Below are positions 38,838-49,508 of a DNA stretch of 64,000 bases, piece by piece. Position 1 is the first letter of the stretch; the number at the start of each line of letters is the position of its first letter. A program made the translations under genes and the position numbers. The notes beneath the pieces were generated by a model. The model made no database searches. It was given only the letters and a program-made list of their open reading frames with translations, and was not told where the DNA came from. This stretch comes from Flavobacterium sp. WC2421. Lineage in GTDB: Bacteria; Bacteroidota; Bacteroidia; Flavobacteriales; Flavobacteriaceae. Location of the stretch: contig NZ_CP162004.1 in the NCBI RefSeq assembly GCF_040822115.1, forward strand, positions 2,976,001 to 3,040,000. Reading direction: 5' to 3'.

Positions 38838-41444
38838 ATGAACATAAATAAATTTACCATAAAATCGCAAGAAGCCATACAGCAATCGCAACAATTGGCT
38901 CAAAGCTTTGGACAGCAACAAATAGAGAACGAACACATTTTCAAAGCCATCTTTGAAGTCGATGAAAATGTAGCACCTTTTATTTTGAAAAAACTAAATG
39001 TAAATGTTCCATTATTCATACAAATATTAGATAGTACAATCCAGAGCTTCCCTAAAGTTTCGGGCGGTGAAGTGATGCTTTCGAGAGATGCAAATACGGC
39101 ACTAAACGAAGCGGAGATTATTGCTAAGAAAATGAACGATGAATTCGTTTCTATTGAGCATTTAATTTTGGCTATTTTTGGTTCTAGAAGCAAAGTTTCC
39201 CAAATCTTAAAAGATCAAGGTGTAACCGAAAAAGGATTGAAAGCAGCCATTGACGAACTACGTAAAGGAGAAAGAGTTACTTCAGCATCAGCGGAAGAAA
39301 CGTATAACTCATTGAATAAATACGCTAAAAACCTAAATGAATTAGCCAAAGCAGGTAAACTAGATCCAGTTATTGGTCGGGACGAAGAAATTAGACGTGT
39401 ATTACAAATTCTTACGCGTCGAACTAAAAATAACCCCATGTTGGTTGGGGAACCTGGAGTTGGTAAAACTGCAATTGCCGAAGGTTTAGCACACCGTATT
39501 GTGGATGGCGATGTTCCTGATAATCTGAAAGACAAGATAGTTTTCTCACTAGATATGGGAGCGCTGATTGCGGGAGCCAAATTCAAAGGAGAATTTGAGG
39601 AACGCCTCAAAGCGGTAGTGAAAGAAGTCACTGCTGCCGAAGGTGACATTGTGCTTTTTATTGATGAGATACATACTCTTGTAGGTGCAGGTGGTGGCGA
39701 AGGTGCTATGGATGCTGCTAATATTTTGAAACCAGCTTTGGCTCGTGGAGAATTAAGAGCCATTGGTGCAACGACATTAGACGAATACCAAAAATATTTT
39801 GAAAAAGACAAAGCCTTAGAACGTCGTTTCCAGAAAATTATCATCGAAGAACCCGATACCGAAAGTGCGATTTCTATCCTTCGTGGTATAAAGGAAAAAT
39901 ACGAAACACATCATAAAGTACAGATAAAAGACGAGGCTATTATTGCTGCGGTCGAATTATCACAACGTTATATTACCAATCGTTTTCTTCCAGACAAAGC
40001 GATTGATTTAATGGATGAGGCCGCTTCTAAAATCCGAATGGAAATCAATTCAAAACCAGAAGAACTGGATGTTTTAGATCGAAAAGTGATGCAACTCGAA
40101 ATCGAAATCGAAGCCATCAAAAGAGAAAAAGACGAGACCAAGCTCAAAACCTTAGGAATGGATTTAGCCAACCTAAAAGAAGAACGCAATAAAATCTATG
40201 CCAAATGGAAATCAGAGAAAGATGTAGTTGATAATGTGCAGGCAATCAAAACGGAAATTGAAGATTACAAATACGAAGCAGAACGTGCTGAGCGTGATGG
40301 TGATTACGGTAAAGTAGCCGAAATTCGTTACGGAAAAATCAAAGAAGCCCAAGAGCGTCTCGATGTCTTACATAAAGAATTAGTCGAAAATCAAGCCGGT
40401 GGAAGCTCTCTAATCAAAGAAGAAGTTACTCGTGAAGATATTGCCGAAGTAGTGGCTAAATGGACTGGAATTCCAGTGATGAAAATGCTACAAGGAGAAC
40501 GCGAAAAACTATTGCATCTAGAAGAAGAGCTACACCGTCGTGTGGTAGGACAAGAAGAAGCGATTGAAGCCGTGAGTGATGCCGTACGTCGTTCTCGTGC
40601 TGGATTGCAAGACATGAAAAAACCAGTAGGAACTTTTCTATTCTTGGGAACAACTGGTGTAGGAAAAACCGAATTGGCGAAAGCCTTAGCTGAATACTTG
40701 TTTGATGATGAAAACGCCATGACGCGCATTGATATGAGTGAATACCAAGAACGCCACAGTGTGAGCCGTTTAGTAGGTGCGCCTCCAGGATATGTAGGTT
40801 ATGATGAAGGCGGTCAATTGACCGAAGCCGTGCGTAGAAAACCGTATTCTGTGATTCTATTGGATGAGATTGAAAAAGCACATCCTGACACGTTCAACAT
40901 CTTGCTACAAGTACTGGATGAAGGACGTTTAACAGATAACAAAGGACGTTTGGCCGATTTCAAAAACACCATTATTATCATGACTTCTAATATGGGTAGT
41001 CAGATCATACAGGAAAAATTCGAAAATCTAAAAGGAAGTATGGAAGCCGCTACTGAGGCTGCCAAAGTAGAAGTTCTTGGTTTATTAAAACAAACGGTAC
41101 GCCCTGAATTCATTAACCGTATTGACGAAATCGTGATGTTTACCCCTTTAACAAGTGCCAATATCACAAGAATTGTGAGTCTACAATTGAAATCAGTGAC
41201 CAAAATGCTTGCCCTACAAGGCATTACCATGGACGCCACACCAGAAGCCATAGAATATTTAGCCGAGAAAGGTTTCGACCCACAATTTGGTGCCCGCCCC
41301 GTAAAACGTGTGATTCAAAGAGATGTATTGAACACCTTGTCCAAAGAAATTTTGGCTGGTAAAATAGCTACTGATAGTATCATACTGTTGGATGCATTTG
41401 ACGGAGAATTGGTTTTTAGAAATCAATCCGAATTAGTAGAATAA
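38838..41444 (+). CDS. clpB: ATP-dependent disaggregase ClpB
   Basis: 868 residues with the full ClpB layout: Clp N domain (1-145), AAA1 with GEPGVGKTAIAEGLA (about 205), the long coiled-coil middle domain (about 405-525, rich in Glu/Lys/Arg), AAA2 with GTTGVGKTELAKALAE (about 605) and the C-terminal D2-small domain. It lacks the ClpP-binding IGF loop of ClpA/ClpX, as expected for ClpB. It works with DnaK to resolubilise protein aggregates. Monocistronic with strong terminator at 41472. No heat-shock element was recognised upstream. Confidence 0.97.
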   Translation: MNINKFTIKSQEAIQQSQQLAQSFGQQQIENEHIFKAIFEVDENVAPFILKKLNVNVPLFIQILDSTIQSFPKVSGGEVMLSRDANTALNEAEIIAKKMNDEFVSIEHLILAIFGSRSKVSQILKDQGVTEKGLKAAIDELRKGERVTSASAEETYNSLNKYAKNLNELAKAGKLDPVIGRDEEIRRVLQILTRRTKNNPMLVGEPGVGKTAIAEGLAHRIVDGDVPDNLKDKIVFSLDMGALIAGAKFKGEFEERLKAVVKEVTAAEGDIVLFIDEIHTLVGAGGGEGAMDAANILKPALARGELRAIGATTLDEYQKYFEKDKALERRFQKIIIEEPDTESAISILRGIKEKYETHHKVQIKDEAIIAAVELSQRYITNRFLPDKAIDLMDEAASKIRMEINSKPEELDVLDRKVMQLEIEIEAIKREKDETKLKTLGMDLANLKEERNKIYAKWKSEKDVVDNVQAIKTEIEDYKYEAERAERDGDYGKVAEIRYGKIKEAQERLDVLHKELVENQAGGSSLIKEEVTREDIAEVVAKWTGIPVMKMLQGEREKLLHLEEELHRRVVGQEEAIEAVSDAVRRSRAGLQDMKKPVGTFLFLGTTGVGKTELAKALAEYLFDDENAMTRIDMSEYQERHSVSRLVGAPPGYVGYDEGGQLTEAVRRKPYSVILLDEIEKAHPDTFNILLQVLDEGRLTDNKGRLADFKNTIIIMTSNMGSQIIQEKFENLKGSMEAATEAAKVEVLGLLKQTVRPEFINRIDEIVMFTPLTSANITRIVSLQLKSVTKMLALQGITMDATPEAIEYLAEKGFDPQFGARPVKRVIQRDVLNTLSKEILAGKIATDSIILLDAFDGELVFRNQSELVE

Positions 41445-41471
41445 TTATTTATAGTTTTTTTGTAGTAAGAA

Positions 41472-41500
41472 AACACCAGTCATGAAGCTGGTGTTTTTTT
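41472..41500 (+). terminator. Terminator of clpB
   Basis: 8-bp stem AACACCAG/CTGGTGTT (41472-41479 with 41488-41495) followed by a run of T. Confidence 0.9.
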
Positions 41501-41515
41501 ATACCTTATTTTTAA

Positions 41516-41610
41516 GGAGCAGAACTAGTGTTTTCCATAAAAACCCTCTCTCCTGCTGTCGGCTGTATCTCTCCGTTGCACTACGAGGATGCCGCCTCCA
41601 TCAGGGCTAG
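41516..41610 (+). repeat. Structured interspersed element, copy 2
   Basis: Begins with GGAGC like copy 1, then has about 30 extra bases before the conserved TCCTGCTGTCGGCTGTATC block. The 3' end GCCTCCATCAGGGCTAGAA matches copy 1 closely. Pairing: CCTG/CAGG (41552-41555 with 41602-41605). It lies 16 bases after the clpB terminator. Confidence 0.7.
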
Positions 41611-41639
41611 AAAGAACGAGCTATTTTCATAATTTGAAG

Positions 41640-41830
41640 TAAATTATATATATTAATGTGCTTACCGGAGCGTTCCGCTCGTGACCACAAAAAAAATAAC
41701 CCCACTGGTTCACGTTTGTCTCAATTATCTGGAACTTGTTTCCTACGAGTACTTGCCTAAATTAGAAAATGAGTAGTAGCATTTTGAATGTGGCTAACAA
41801 AAGCGAAACTTATAAGCGAAACCTCATTTT
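41640..41830. other. Unexplained intergenic module after clpB
   Basis: Contains a GAGCG-TTC-CGCTC hairpin (41668-41680), a locally GC-richer block, and a direct repeat of AAGCGAAAC (41801-41809 and 41814-41822, period 13). A short frame reads LELVSYEYLPKLENE before a stop at about 41775, but it has no start or recognised family. It could be a decayed gene or another interspersed repeat. The rest of the 520-bp gap to 41967 is AT-rich without a visible gene. Confidence 0.35.
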
Positions 41831-41967
41831 GTTAATTTAAATTATAGTATACTTTATATTGTAAATAATTATTTGCTAAATTTGAAAAAGCACCGTTTAC
41901 TCTATAAAACCAATTCATTTAATAAATATTGGTCTAAAATCCCAGTTAGTCTAAATTTTCAAACGCA

Positions 41968-43056
41968 ATGACAATAAATAAAAGTCCTACTTCAGTTATA
42001 GAATATCATTTTGATAATTTTTTTAATATCTCAGCTGATCTAATTTGTATTGCCGGATTTGATGGGTATTTTAAAAGAATAAATCCCGCTGTCTCAGAAT
42101 TATTAGGGTACACCGATGAGGAATTGTATGCTAGACCCATACATACATTTGTTTATGCACCAGATCTTAAAATGACAATCGAAACGAGAGAACAAGTGTA
42201 TAAAAATAAAGCGCTGTTAAATTTCGAAAATAGATACTTAACCAAAACTGGGGAGCTGGTATGGTTATCTTGGACTTCGATGCCAGTTGAAGATGAAAAA
42301 TTAGTATATGCCATAGCTAAAAACATTACTCATAAAAAAAGAATTGAAGAAGAGCGAAATATACTCCTTGCAAATTTGACAAAAATTAATAAAGACCTTA
42401 AACATTTATCCTATACCACCTCGCATGACTTGAAATCTCCCGTAAATAATTTACTATCGGTATTTGATCTTATTGATATTTCTAAAATTAATGATGAAGA
42501 GACCCTTGAATTTATAACGATCTTAAAAACAACAACAGAACGTTTAAGCCAAACTTTAAAAAAATCCGTAGATGAATTAATTCAAAAAGATGAGTTAAAT
42601 GCTTCAATTGAAGAATTAAGTTTAAAAGAAAATTTAAAAGAAGTATTACTTTCTATAGACTCTTTAATAAAAGAGTCGAAAATTAAAATAGCTATTGATT
42701 TTGAAGCAGTTCCTACTATTAATTTCAATAAAGAATACCTCAAAAGCATATTCTTAAACTTAATCACAAATTCAATAAAATATTCAAAACCAGATACTTT
42801 CCCTTCTATTTCTATTACTTCTACAAAAGAAAATGGAAAAAGTCAGTTAATTTATTCCGATAATGGATTGGGTTTTGACATGGATTTAGTCCGTGATAAA
42901 ATATTTGGATTGCATCAAAAATTCCACAATCATATTGATAGTAATGGTATCGGACTTTACTTAATATACAATCACATCACTAATTTAGGTGGTCGGATTG
43001 AAGTAGAAAGTCAAATAAACGAAGGAGCAAAATTCACAATAACATTCAAGGACTAA
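41968..43056 (+). CDS. PAS-domain sensor histidine kinase, soluble
   Basis: 362 residues: PAS domain (about 10-125; FDGYFKRINPAVSELLGYTDEE region), a HisKA-like helix pair with LSYTTSHDLKSPVNN (phospho-acceptor His153) and a HATPase domain (NLITNSIKYSK, SDNGLGFD, GIGLYLIYNHI). No membrane segment, so it senses a cytoplasmic cue or a ligand of the PAS domain. No cognate response regulator is adjacent. It is flanked by long spacers on both sides. Confidence 0.9.
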   Translation: MTINKSPTSVIEYHFDNFFNISADLICIAGFDGYFKRINPAVSELLGYTDEELYARPIHTFVYAPDLKMTIETREQVYKNKALLNFENRYLTKTGELVWLSWTSMPVEDEKLVYAIAKNITHKKRIEEERNILLANLTKINKDLKHLSYTTSHDLKSPVNNLLSVFDLIDISKINDEETLEFITILKTTTERLSQTLKKSVDELIQKDELNASIEELSLKENLKEVLLSIDSLIKESKIKIAIDFEAVPTINFNKEYLKSIFLNLITNSIKYSKPDTFPSISITSTKENGKSQLIYSDNGLGFDMDLVRDKIFGLHQKFHNHIDSNGIGLYLIYNHITNLGGRIEVESQINEGAKFTITFKD

Positions 43057-43234
43057 AAACAGAATAACGTCAAAAACACACGATTAAATCATCGCTACCA
43101 TGAATTATTTGGTGTGGGCTTCGTTTTAAAAGCACAAATTATTTTTATAAAAATACCATCTAGCGTTACCGTTTGAACGTAAGAAACAAACAAAATCTAG
43201 ATTTTAAAAAACATAATACATTAAAAAATAAATC

Positions 43235-43624
43235 ATGTTAACCTTCAATAAAAACTACTTTGGAGTTACTATTCTACTTTTTGTAATCGAAGTTATAATT
43301 GCTGTTTTTGTACATGACAATTTTGTAAGACCTTATCTTGGGGATGTTTTGGTAGTAATTTTAATCTATTGTTTTATTAAATCATTTTTAAAATTAGGCG
43401 TTTTACCAGCCGTGCTATTTGTATTGATTTTCTCTTTTTCAATAGAGTTTCTTCAATATCTAAATATTGTCAAGACCTTACATTTAGAAAATTCTAAAAT
43501 AGCACGAACAGTAATAGGAACTTCCTTCTCTTGGATTGATTTATTAACCTATTTGATAGGTTTAATTATCGTTATTGTCGTAGAGAAATATGTACTAAGA
43601 AAGGATATCGAAACAATTAGATAA
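43235..43624 (+). CDS. DUF2809-type small membrane protein
   Basis: 129 residues with four hydrophobic segments (YFGVTILLFVIEVIIAVFV, VLVVILIYCFIKSF, LGVLPAVLFVLIFSFSIEFL, WIDLLTYLIGLIIVIVVEKY). The pattern and the SFSWIDLLTYLIG end fit DUF2809. Function unknown. No operon partner. Confidence 0.75.
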   Translation: MLTFNKNYFGVTILLFVIEVIIAVFVHDNFVRPYLGDVLVVILIYCFIKSFLKLGVLPAVLFVLIFSFSIEFLQYLNIVKTLHLENSKIARTVIGTSFSWIDLLTYLIGLIIVIVVEKYVLRKDIETIR

Positions 43625-43716
43625 TACTCCTCAAGCAAACCAAAAATGCGATTCCACGGTTAAGATTAATCAAAGTGTTGATTCATAATAATCGTACTTT
43701 ATTTTATTTATGCTTA

Positions 43717-43998
43717 TTATAATATCCTAAAAATTCTATTAATGGGAATTTCAACACCTTGCTTTAAAACGACACTTTCATCAGTTAGTGCCCAAACTGT
43801 TGTTTCTACCATTTTTTTAGAGTTGCTGTCTTCGAAGTAAATTTGGATTTTTGAATGTTCTAAATTCCCTAAAGAAAGCGCACGTTCCAAATCATTTTTT
43901 CGTTGCTTGATTGCAACATCGTCTTCTAATACTTCAATATGAGGGAATTTTAAAGAATGGATGCTTTCTTTTTCGATGGTTTCAAAATCACTAGTCAT
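43717..43998 (-). CDS. Small uncharacterised protein (93 aa)
   Basis: 93-residue soluble protein. The C-terminal half (KIQIYFEDSNSKKMVETTVWALTDESVVLK... IPINRIFRIL region) has the strand pattern of a small Sm-like or OB-like barrel, somewhat like Rho-binding antiterminator YaeO folds, but this is only a resemblance. Start ATG at 43998. Coding bias and isolated position support a real gene; no function is assigned. Confidence 0.65.
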   Translation of the reverse strand: MTSDFETIEKESIHSLKFPHIEVLEDDVAIKQRKNDLERALSLGNLEHSKIQIYFEDSNSKKMVETTVWALTDESVVLKQGVEIPINRIFRIL

Positions 43999-44155
43999 AA
44001 TTATTGGGGTTTTTATTAATCAGTAGTTTTAATTTATTGGCAATGCTATTTTAATAGGGTTTTAATTAGTAATACAAATATAAAATACATTTCCTTTCTC
44101 CATACATTGTTATTACTATTTTAACAAACGTCTTTTTAATAGTCACATAAATTCC

Positions 44156-44163
44156 TATTTTTG
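44156..44163 (+). promoter_or_regulatory. -7 promoter element of aguB-aguA
   Basis: TATTTTTG, 19 bases before the aguB ATG. The TTG within it could be mistaken for a start codon. Confidence 0.5.
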
Positions 44164-44181
44164 TACTCTAAAATTTATCTG

Positions 44182-45069
44182 ATGCCAAATAAAAAATACA
44201 AAATAGCCGTAATCCAATTGAACCTTAACGATGTTGCCGAAAACAACTTGAAAAAATGTTTAAGCTGGGTTCGTGATGCGGCAAGTCAAGGTGCGGAAGT
44301 AATTTCGTTACCAGAATTATACAGCAGTCATTATTTCTGTCAAAGTGAAGATGTTGATAATTTTGCTTTAGCAGAACCATTGTATAGTACTTCATTTATT
44401 GCTTTTAGTGCTTTGGCAAAAGAGTTAGGTGTTGTAATCATTGTTCCTTTCTTCGAAAAAAGAATGGCTGGCATATACCACAATAGCGCTTACATCATTG
44501 ACACAGACGGATCAGAAGCAGGATTGTATCGCAAAATGCATATTCCAGATGATCCTCATTTTTATGAAAAATTCTACTTTACGCCAGGTGATTTAGGTTT
44601 CAAAACAATTCCTACTAAAAAAGGAAAAATTGGAACACTAATTTGTTGGGATCAATGGTATCCAGAAGCCGCTCGTTTAACGGCGCTTCAAGGTGCTGAG
44701 GTTTTATTTTATCCTACCGCTATTGGATGGCATCCAGCCGAAAAAGACGAATATGGTGTCAACCAACACGGTGCTTGGATGAGCGTGATGAAAGGACATG
44801 CTGTTGCAAATGGCGTTTATGTAGCTGCTGCAAATAGAATCGGACTAGAACAATACTTGCCAGATACAGCAGGAATTCAATTTTGGGGATCTTCATTTAT
44901 TGCCGGACCACAAGGAGAAATTTTGGCGCAAGCCTCACATGATAAAGAAGAAATCTTAATTGCCGAAGTAGATCTTGACTTACAAGAAAATGTACGTCAG
45001 AACTGGCCATTTTTTAGAGACAGACGCATTGACGCTTTTGGAGATATTACTAAAAGAGCAATCGACTAA
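44182..45069 (+). CDS. aguB: N-carbamoylputrescine amidase
   Basis: 295 residues from ATG 44182 (MPNKKYKIAVIQ). Nitrilase-superfamily triad: Glu45 in SLPELYSSHYF, Lys118 in YRKMHIPDDP and Cys155 in GTLICWDQWYPEAARL. The length and HIPDDP/WDQWYPEAA segments are typical of AguB. It hydrolyses N-carbamoylputrescine to putrescine, CO2 and ammonia. aguA follows with only two bases between the genes. No arginine decarboxylase (speA) is in the window. Confidence 0.94.
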   Translation: MPNKKYKIAVIQLNLNDVAENNLKKCLSWVRDAASQGAEVISLPELYSSHYFCQSEDVDNFALAEPLYSTSFIAFSALAKELGVVIIVPFFEKRMAGIYHNSAYIIDTDGSEAGLYRKMHIPDDPHFYEKFYFTPGDLGFKTIPTKKGKIGTLICWDQWYPEAARLTALQGAEVLFYPTAIGWHPAEKDEYGVNQHGAWMSVMKGHAVANGVYVAAANRIGLEQYLPDTAGIQFWGSSFIAGPQGEILAQASHDKEEILIAEVDLDLQENVRQNWPFFRDRRIDAFGDITKRAID

Positions 45070-45071
45070 AT

Positions 45072-46115
45072 ATGAATACTACAAATAATAGAAGATTTCC
45101 TGCAGAATGGGAAAATCAACAAGGCATATTACTTTGTTTTCCTCATAACGGAAAAGATTGGCCAGGAAAATACGAAGCCGTTCAATGGGCTTTTGTTGAA
45201 TTCATTAAAAAAGTAGCTACTTATGAAACGGTTTTCTTAGTAGTCATAGATGAAAAGCTAAAAGACAAAGTGACCGAAATGCTAGAAATGGCAAGAGTAA
45301 ATCTTAATCAGGTTTCTTTTATTATTCAAAAAACGAATAGAAGCTGGATGCGTGATTCTGGACCTATTGTTGTTTATAATGGCTATCAAAGAGAAGCATT
45401 GAATTTCAACTTTAACGGTTGGGCAAAATATAAAAACTACCAATTAGATAAACACGTTCCTGAAAGGGTAGCAAATTTTCTAGATATGCCACTTACGCAA
45501 GTGATGTACAAAGGAAAACCAGTTATCGTTGAAGGAGGTGCAATTGACAGTAATGGAAAAGGAACATTATTGACTTCAGAGGAATGCTTGATGCACCCTG
45601 ATATTCAAGTTCGGAACCCTGGTTTTACTAAAGTCGATTACGAAGCTGTTTTCAAGGAATACCTTGGAATTACTAACGTGATTTGGCTTGGAGATGGTAT
45701 TGAAGGCGATGACACTCATGGTCATATTGATGATTTATGTCGTTTTATTAACGAAGATACAATCGTGACCATTGTAGAAACAGATCAAAAAGATAATAAC
45801 TACCGACCATTACAAGATAACTTGAAACGTTTGCAAAATGCTAAGCTTGAAAATGGAAAATCACCTGTTATTGTTGCTTTACCAATGCCTAAACGCATTG
45901 ATTTTGAAGATTTAAGATTACCTGCTAGTTACGCTAATTTCTTAATTTTGAACAAATGCGTTTTAGTTCCAACATTTAATGATCCTAACGATCGTAAAGC
46001 CTTAAATATTCTAGCGGAATGTTTCCCTGATAGAGAAATTATTGGGATTAGTGCCATAGACTTTATATGGGGGTTTGGAACTTTACATTGTTTAAGTCAA
46101 CAAATTCCAACTTAA
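45072..46115 (+). CDS. aguA: Agmatine deiminase
   Basis: 347 residues, guanidino-group-modifying fold: WMRDSGPIVVYN (near 93), VEGGAIDSNGKGTLLTSEEC (substrate loop), GDDTHGHIDDLCRF (catalytic His) and catalytic Cys in FGTLHCLSQQIP at the C-terminus (near 340). It converts agmatine to N-carbamoylputrescine, the substrate of AguB encoded just upstream. The two genes make putrescine from arginine-derived agmatine. Confidence 0.95.
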   Translation: MNTTNNRRFPAEWENQQGILLCFPHNGKDWPGKYEAVQWAFVEFIKKVATYETVFLVVIDEKLKDKVTEMLEMARVNLNQVSFIIQKTNRSWMRDSGPIVVYNGYQREALNFNFNGWAKYKNYQLDKHVPERVANFLDMPLTQVMYKGKPVIVEGGAIDSNGKGTLLTSEECLMHPDIQVRNPGFTKVDYEAVFKEYLGITNVIWLGDGIEGDDTHGHIDDLCRFINEDTIVTIVETDQKDNNYRPLQDNLKRLQNAKLENGKSPVIVALPMPKRIDFEDLRLPASYANFLILNKCVLVPTFNDPNDRKALNILAECFPDREIIGISAIDFIWGFGTLHCLSQQIPT

Positions 46116-46142
46116 AATATCATTTGATTATTCTTATAATAA

Positions 46143-46170
46143 AAAACACCAGCAAGTTTGCTGGTGTTTT
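46143..46170. terminator. Bidirectional terminator between aguA and the M1 peptidase gene
   Basis: Near-perfect stem of 12-13 bp (46143-46155 with 46158-46170), A-run left and T-run right, suited to both convergent genes. Confidence 0.9.
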
Positions 46171-46193
46171 AGTATGATAAAATTCGTAAGCTT

Positions 46194-48461
46194 CTATTTA
46201 TCCTTTGTAAAAGGAATTTTTTGAGTTTCACTGATAATCATATCGAATCCTGTTTTATCTTCATTAAACTGGAATTTAAGACCTGCTCTTTTAGATTCAA
46301 ATAAATCTTTACCAATAGGCTCTACAGAGAACTGAGGATAATTAGTAATTAACGCACTAAGAACCGAATTCTTTTCTGTAAAAGTAATTTTAATTGGTGC
46401 TTTTGTATTAGAGTATGTTCCTAAATAACCATCTAAAATAACATCTTTTTCAACAACTCCTGAACCTGATTTCCACATATTATTTCCTTCATTATTATCA
46501 GGAAAAACATGATCTGGATCCAAAGTGATGCTTTCGATTTCTTCAGTAGAATTATGTTTAAATGACCAAGTGGTATTTTTCTGCCAAACTTCTACAGGCA
46601 ATTTTACTCTATCCACTTTACCACTTTTAGTTTTTATATCCAAAACGATTGGCATTGGCATTTTTTCAAAATTCTCCACTGTAATAACAACCCCTTGTTT
46701 TGGGTCATTTTTTACGTATTTAATAGAATTAATTCCTTGATCAAATTTCCAGTTATTCACAAACCAACCTCTCCAAAACCAACTTAAATCCTCACCAGCA
46801 ACATTCTCCATTGTTCTAAAGAAATCATCTGGTGTAGGGTGTTTAAAAGCCCAACGTTCTACATAAGTACGGAACGCTAAATCAAATCGAGCTTCCCCTA
46901 ATACCTGCTCTCTTAAAATAACTAAACCAGAGCTAGGTTTTGAATAACATAAAAGACCAATATTAGCCTCTTTCATATTATCAGGAGAACTCATAATTAC
47001 TTCTAAATTAGAATCCGTATATCTATTGGCTAATTTATGCATATCAGAATCTTCCGTTTTATACTCTCCATTATTGAAATCAACAGAGCTCAATGAATTG
47101 ATAAAAGTGTTAAACCCTTCATCCATCCATCCAAATAAACGCTCATTTGATCCTACAATCATTGGAAACCAGTTGTGACCAAATTCATGATCAGTAACGC
47201 CCCATAAATCTTCTCCTTTTGATTCCCATCCACAAAAAACAATTCCTGGATATTCCATTCCTCCTTCATTTCCAGCAACGTTAGTTGCTACAGGATATGA
47301 ATACTCGAACCATCTTTTAGAATAGTTTTCTATAGATCCTTTTACAAATTCAGTTGAACGACCATACGCATCATTTCCTGCGCTTTCAACAGGATAAGCA
47401 GATAATGCTAAAGATTTTTTACCGCTTGGTAAATTAATTTTGGCTCCATCTAAAATAAATGCTGCCGATGATGCCCAAGACATATCTCTAGCATTTTTTA
47501 ATTTATAATGCCATGTTTTCGTTGCAGTTCCGGTAGCACTTGATGTTGTAGCAACTTCATCAGCAGTACGAATAAAAACGGTTTTATCGCTTTGCTTTGC
47601 TTGTGCTAATCTCGATTGCTCTGTAGCTGAATAAACTGCCGTTGGATTTACTAATTCCCCAGAACAAACTACAATGTGATTTGCTGGAGCTGTAATATTT
47701 ACATCAAAATCTCCATATTCCAAGTAAAACTCTGATGCGCCTAAATAAGGATTCGTATTCCATCCTCTTACATCATCATACACGCACATACGTGGATACC
47801 ATTGTGCAATTGTAAAAATCTTACCATTTTTAGTTTCCAAAACGCCTGTTCTATCCGATCCTTCTTTAGGAGAGATATAAGAGAAATCTATTTTAATTTT
47901 TACTGACCCACCTTTTGCTTTTAATTCCTGCGGAAGAAAAACTTGCATTCTTGTATCCGTAATTAAAAACTTAGCTTCTACTTCTGTAACTTTTCCTTTT
48001 ACAGCATTTACAATCGTTACTAATTTAATTTTATGACCTCCGTCAAAAACCTCACCTTGAGCTCCGTTACGACTTCCAGTAAGTGGTACAACTGAATTAC
48101 CACGTGAATCAGCTTTAAATAAATTTTGATCCACATTCATCCACACAAAAGACATTTTGTCTGGACTATTATTTGTATAAGTAATAATATCTGTACCTAC
48201 AATCTCGTTTTTGTTTTCATTCAATTTAGCAGTCAAAACATAATCTGCTCTATTTTGCCAATACTCAGCTCCTGGCTGACCACTAGCAGAACGGGTCGTT
48301 GTTCCATTTTTCGAATAAAAAAATGGTGCAAAAGCATCATGATAATTGTAATTTGAAATTGGAGCAGCTGATGTAGTTGCTGGAACTTGTTGTGCCGATA
48401 AGGACGAAATTCCAAATAATAAAGCCAATTGGAAGATGGCTTTGAACCGAATATTTTTCAT
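46194..48461 (-). CDS. M1-family aminopeptidase-like metallopeptidase, exported
   Basis: 755 residues with signal peptide (ending SLSAQQ). Zinc motif HEFGHNWF (His425) with the third ligand Glu in [10 protein letters not shown] 19 residues further; [10 protein letters not shown] replaces the GxMEN exopeptidase motif. So it has the gluzincin core of M1 peptidases and a divergent substrate motif. The C-terminal region after residue 620 is beta-rich. It should act in the periplasm or outside. Stop lies 23 bases from the shared terminator. Confidence 0.92.
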   Translation of the reverse strand: MKNIRFKAIFQLALLFGISSLSAQQVPATTSAAPISNYNYHDAFAPFFYSKNGTTTRSASGQPGAEYWQNRADYVLTAKLNENKNEIVGTDIITYTNNSPDKMSFVWMNVDQNLFKADSRGNSVVPLTGSRNGAQGEVFDGGHKIKLVTIVNAVKGKVTEVEAKFLITDTRMQVFLPQELKAKGGSVKIKIDFSYISPKEGSDRTGVLETKNGKIFTIAQWYPRMCVYDDVRGWNTNPYLGASEFYLEYGDFDVNITAPANHIVVCSGELVNPTAVYSATEQSRLAQAKQSDKTVFIRTADEVATTSSATGTATKTWHYKLKNARDMSWASSAAFILDGAKINLPSGKKSLALSAYPVESAGNDAYGRSTEFVKGSIENYSKRWFEYSYPVATNVAGNEGGMEYPGIVFCGWESKGEDLWGVTDHEFGHNWFPMIVGSNERLFGWMDEGFNTFINSLSSVDFNNGEYKTEDSDMHKLANRYTDSNLEVIMSSPDNMKEANIGLLCYSKPSSGLVILREQVLGEARFDLAFRTYVERWAFKHPTPDDFFRTMENVAGEDLSWFWRGWFVNNWKFDQGINSIKYVKNDPKQGVVITVENFEKMPMPIVLDIKTKSGKVDRVKLPVEVWQKNTTWSFKHNSTEEIESITLDPDHVFPDNNEGNNMWKSGSGVVEKDVILDGYLGTYSNTKAPIKITFTEKNSVLSALITNYPQFSVEPIGKDLFESKRAGLKFQFNEDKTGFDMIISETQKIPFTKDK

Positions 48462-48640
48462 GTTTTTGACTGTTTATAAAGCAAATTAATGAAAAAAAAA
48501 CTTATGAGTAAATTAAATTCAACGCTTTAATCAAAAATTATGAAAATTTTATTAAAATTACAATTAGCTCAAATCCTAGTTTAAAATAAAATTATAAAAT
48601 ATATTTACAGTAATTATTAAATCACGTAAAAAAGAAAATT

Positions 48641-49489
48641 TTGACTGTAACACTTCTTAATTCAAATTTAACTGCTAAAATTAATACTATTGGAGCTGAA
48701 TTATTTTCACTAGTATCGAATGGGAAAGAATATATCTGGGAAGGAAATCCAGCATTCTGGGGTAAGCACTCCCCTGTTCTATTTCCAATTGTTGGAACAT
48801 TAAAAAATAATACGTACACTTATAATACTATTTCATACCAACTATCACGTCATGGTTTTGCAAGAGATACTGAATTTAAATTAATAGATAAAAAAGAGAG
48901 TAGCGCTATTTTTTCTATACAATCTAATGAAGAAACATTAAAAGTATATCCATTTAATTTCGAACTTCAAATAATTTATACTTTAGAAGATAATAATTTA
49001 CATATCCAATACAAAGTAATCAATAAAGGAAATGTACTAATGCCATTTTCAATAGGTGCGCACCCTGCTTTAGCCTTGCCAGGAGCATTTGAAAACTATA
49101 GTATGGAATTTGAAATTGAAGAACCATTAGTGTATAACTTATTGGAAAATGATTTGATTTCGAATAATACAAAAACACTTTCGACAATTGAAAATAAAGT
49201 GACATTAAACTATCCACTATTCGAAAATGATGCCTTAATTTTCAAAACTTTAAAATCAAATTATTTGACCATTTTTGAACATCAAAAACCTTTGATACGA
49301 ATGCACTATAAAGATTTTCCACATTTAGGAATTTGGACAAAAAACAATGCCCCTTTTCTTTGTATTGAGCCTTGGTTTGGGTATTCTGATTCTACTGAAA
49401 GTACTGGTAATATAATGGAAAAAGAGGGAATCCAAATTCTAGAGCCTAAAGCAATATTTAATTCCCAATTCAGCATCGAAATTCTTTAA
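48641..49489 (+). CDS. Aldose 1-epimerase-family protein
   Basis: 282 residues, galactose-mutarotase-like fold: NTIGAELFSLVSNGKEYIW, HGFARD (His near 70), IGAHPAL (second His near 144) and a Glu near the C-terminus in LCIEPWFGYSDS. It resembles the LacX/YeaD-like branch of aldose epimerases. Start is a TTG at 48641; no ATG is in frame before the upstream stop at 48611. The sugar is unknown. A small GNAT gene follows. Confidence 0.88.
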   Translation: MTVTLLNSNLTAKINTIGAELFSLVSNGKEYIWEGNPAFWGKHSPVLFPIVGTLKNNTYTYNTISYQLSRHGFARDTEFKLIDKKESSAIFSIQSNEETLKVYPFNFELQIIYTLEDNNLHIQYKVINKGNVLMPFSIGAHPALALPGAFENYSMEFEIEEPLVYNLLENDLISNNTKTLSTIENKVTLNYPLFENDALIFKTLKSNYLTIFEHQKPLIRMHYKDFPHLGIWTKNNAPFLCIEPWFGYSDSTESTGNIMEKEGIQILEPKAIFNSQFSIEIL

Positions 49490-49508
49490 ATAAATACTAT
49501 AAAACAAT

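Noticed and set aside
39215..39844. Long minus-strand open frame opposite clpB (209 codons); others at 40391-40729 and 40456-40881
   Set aside because: Shadow of the clpB codon pattern; no domain and no start context.
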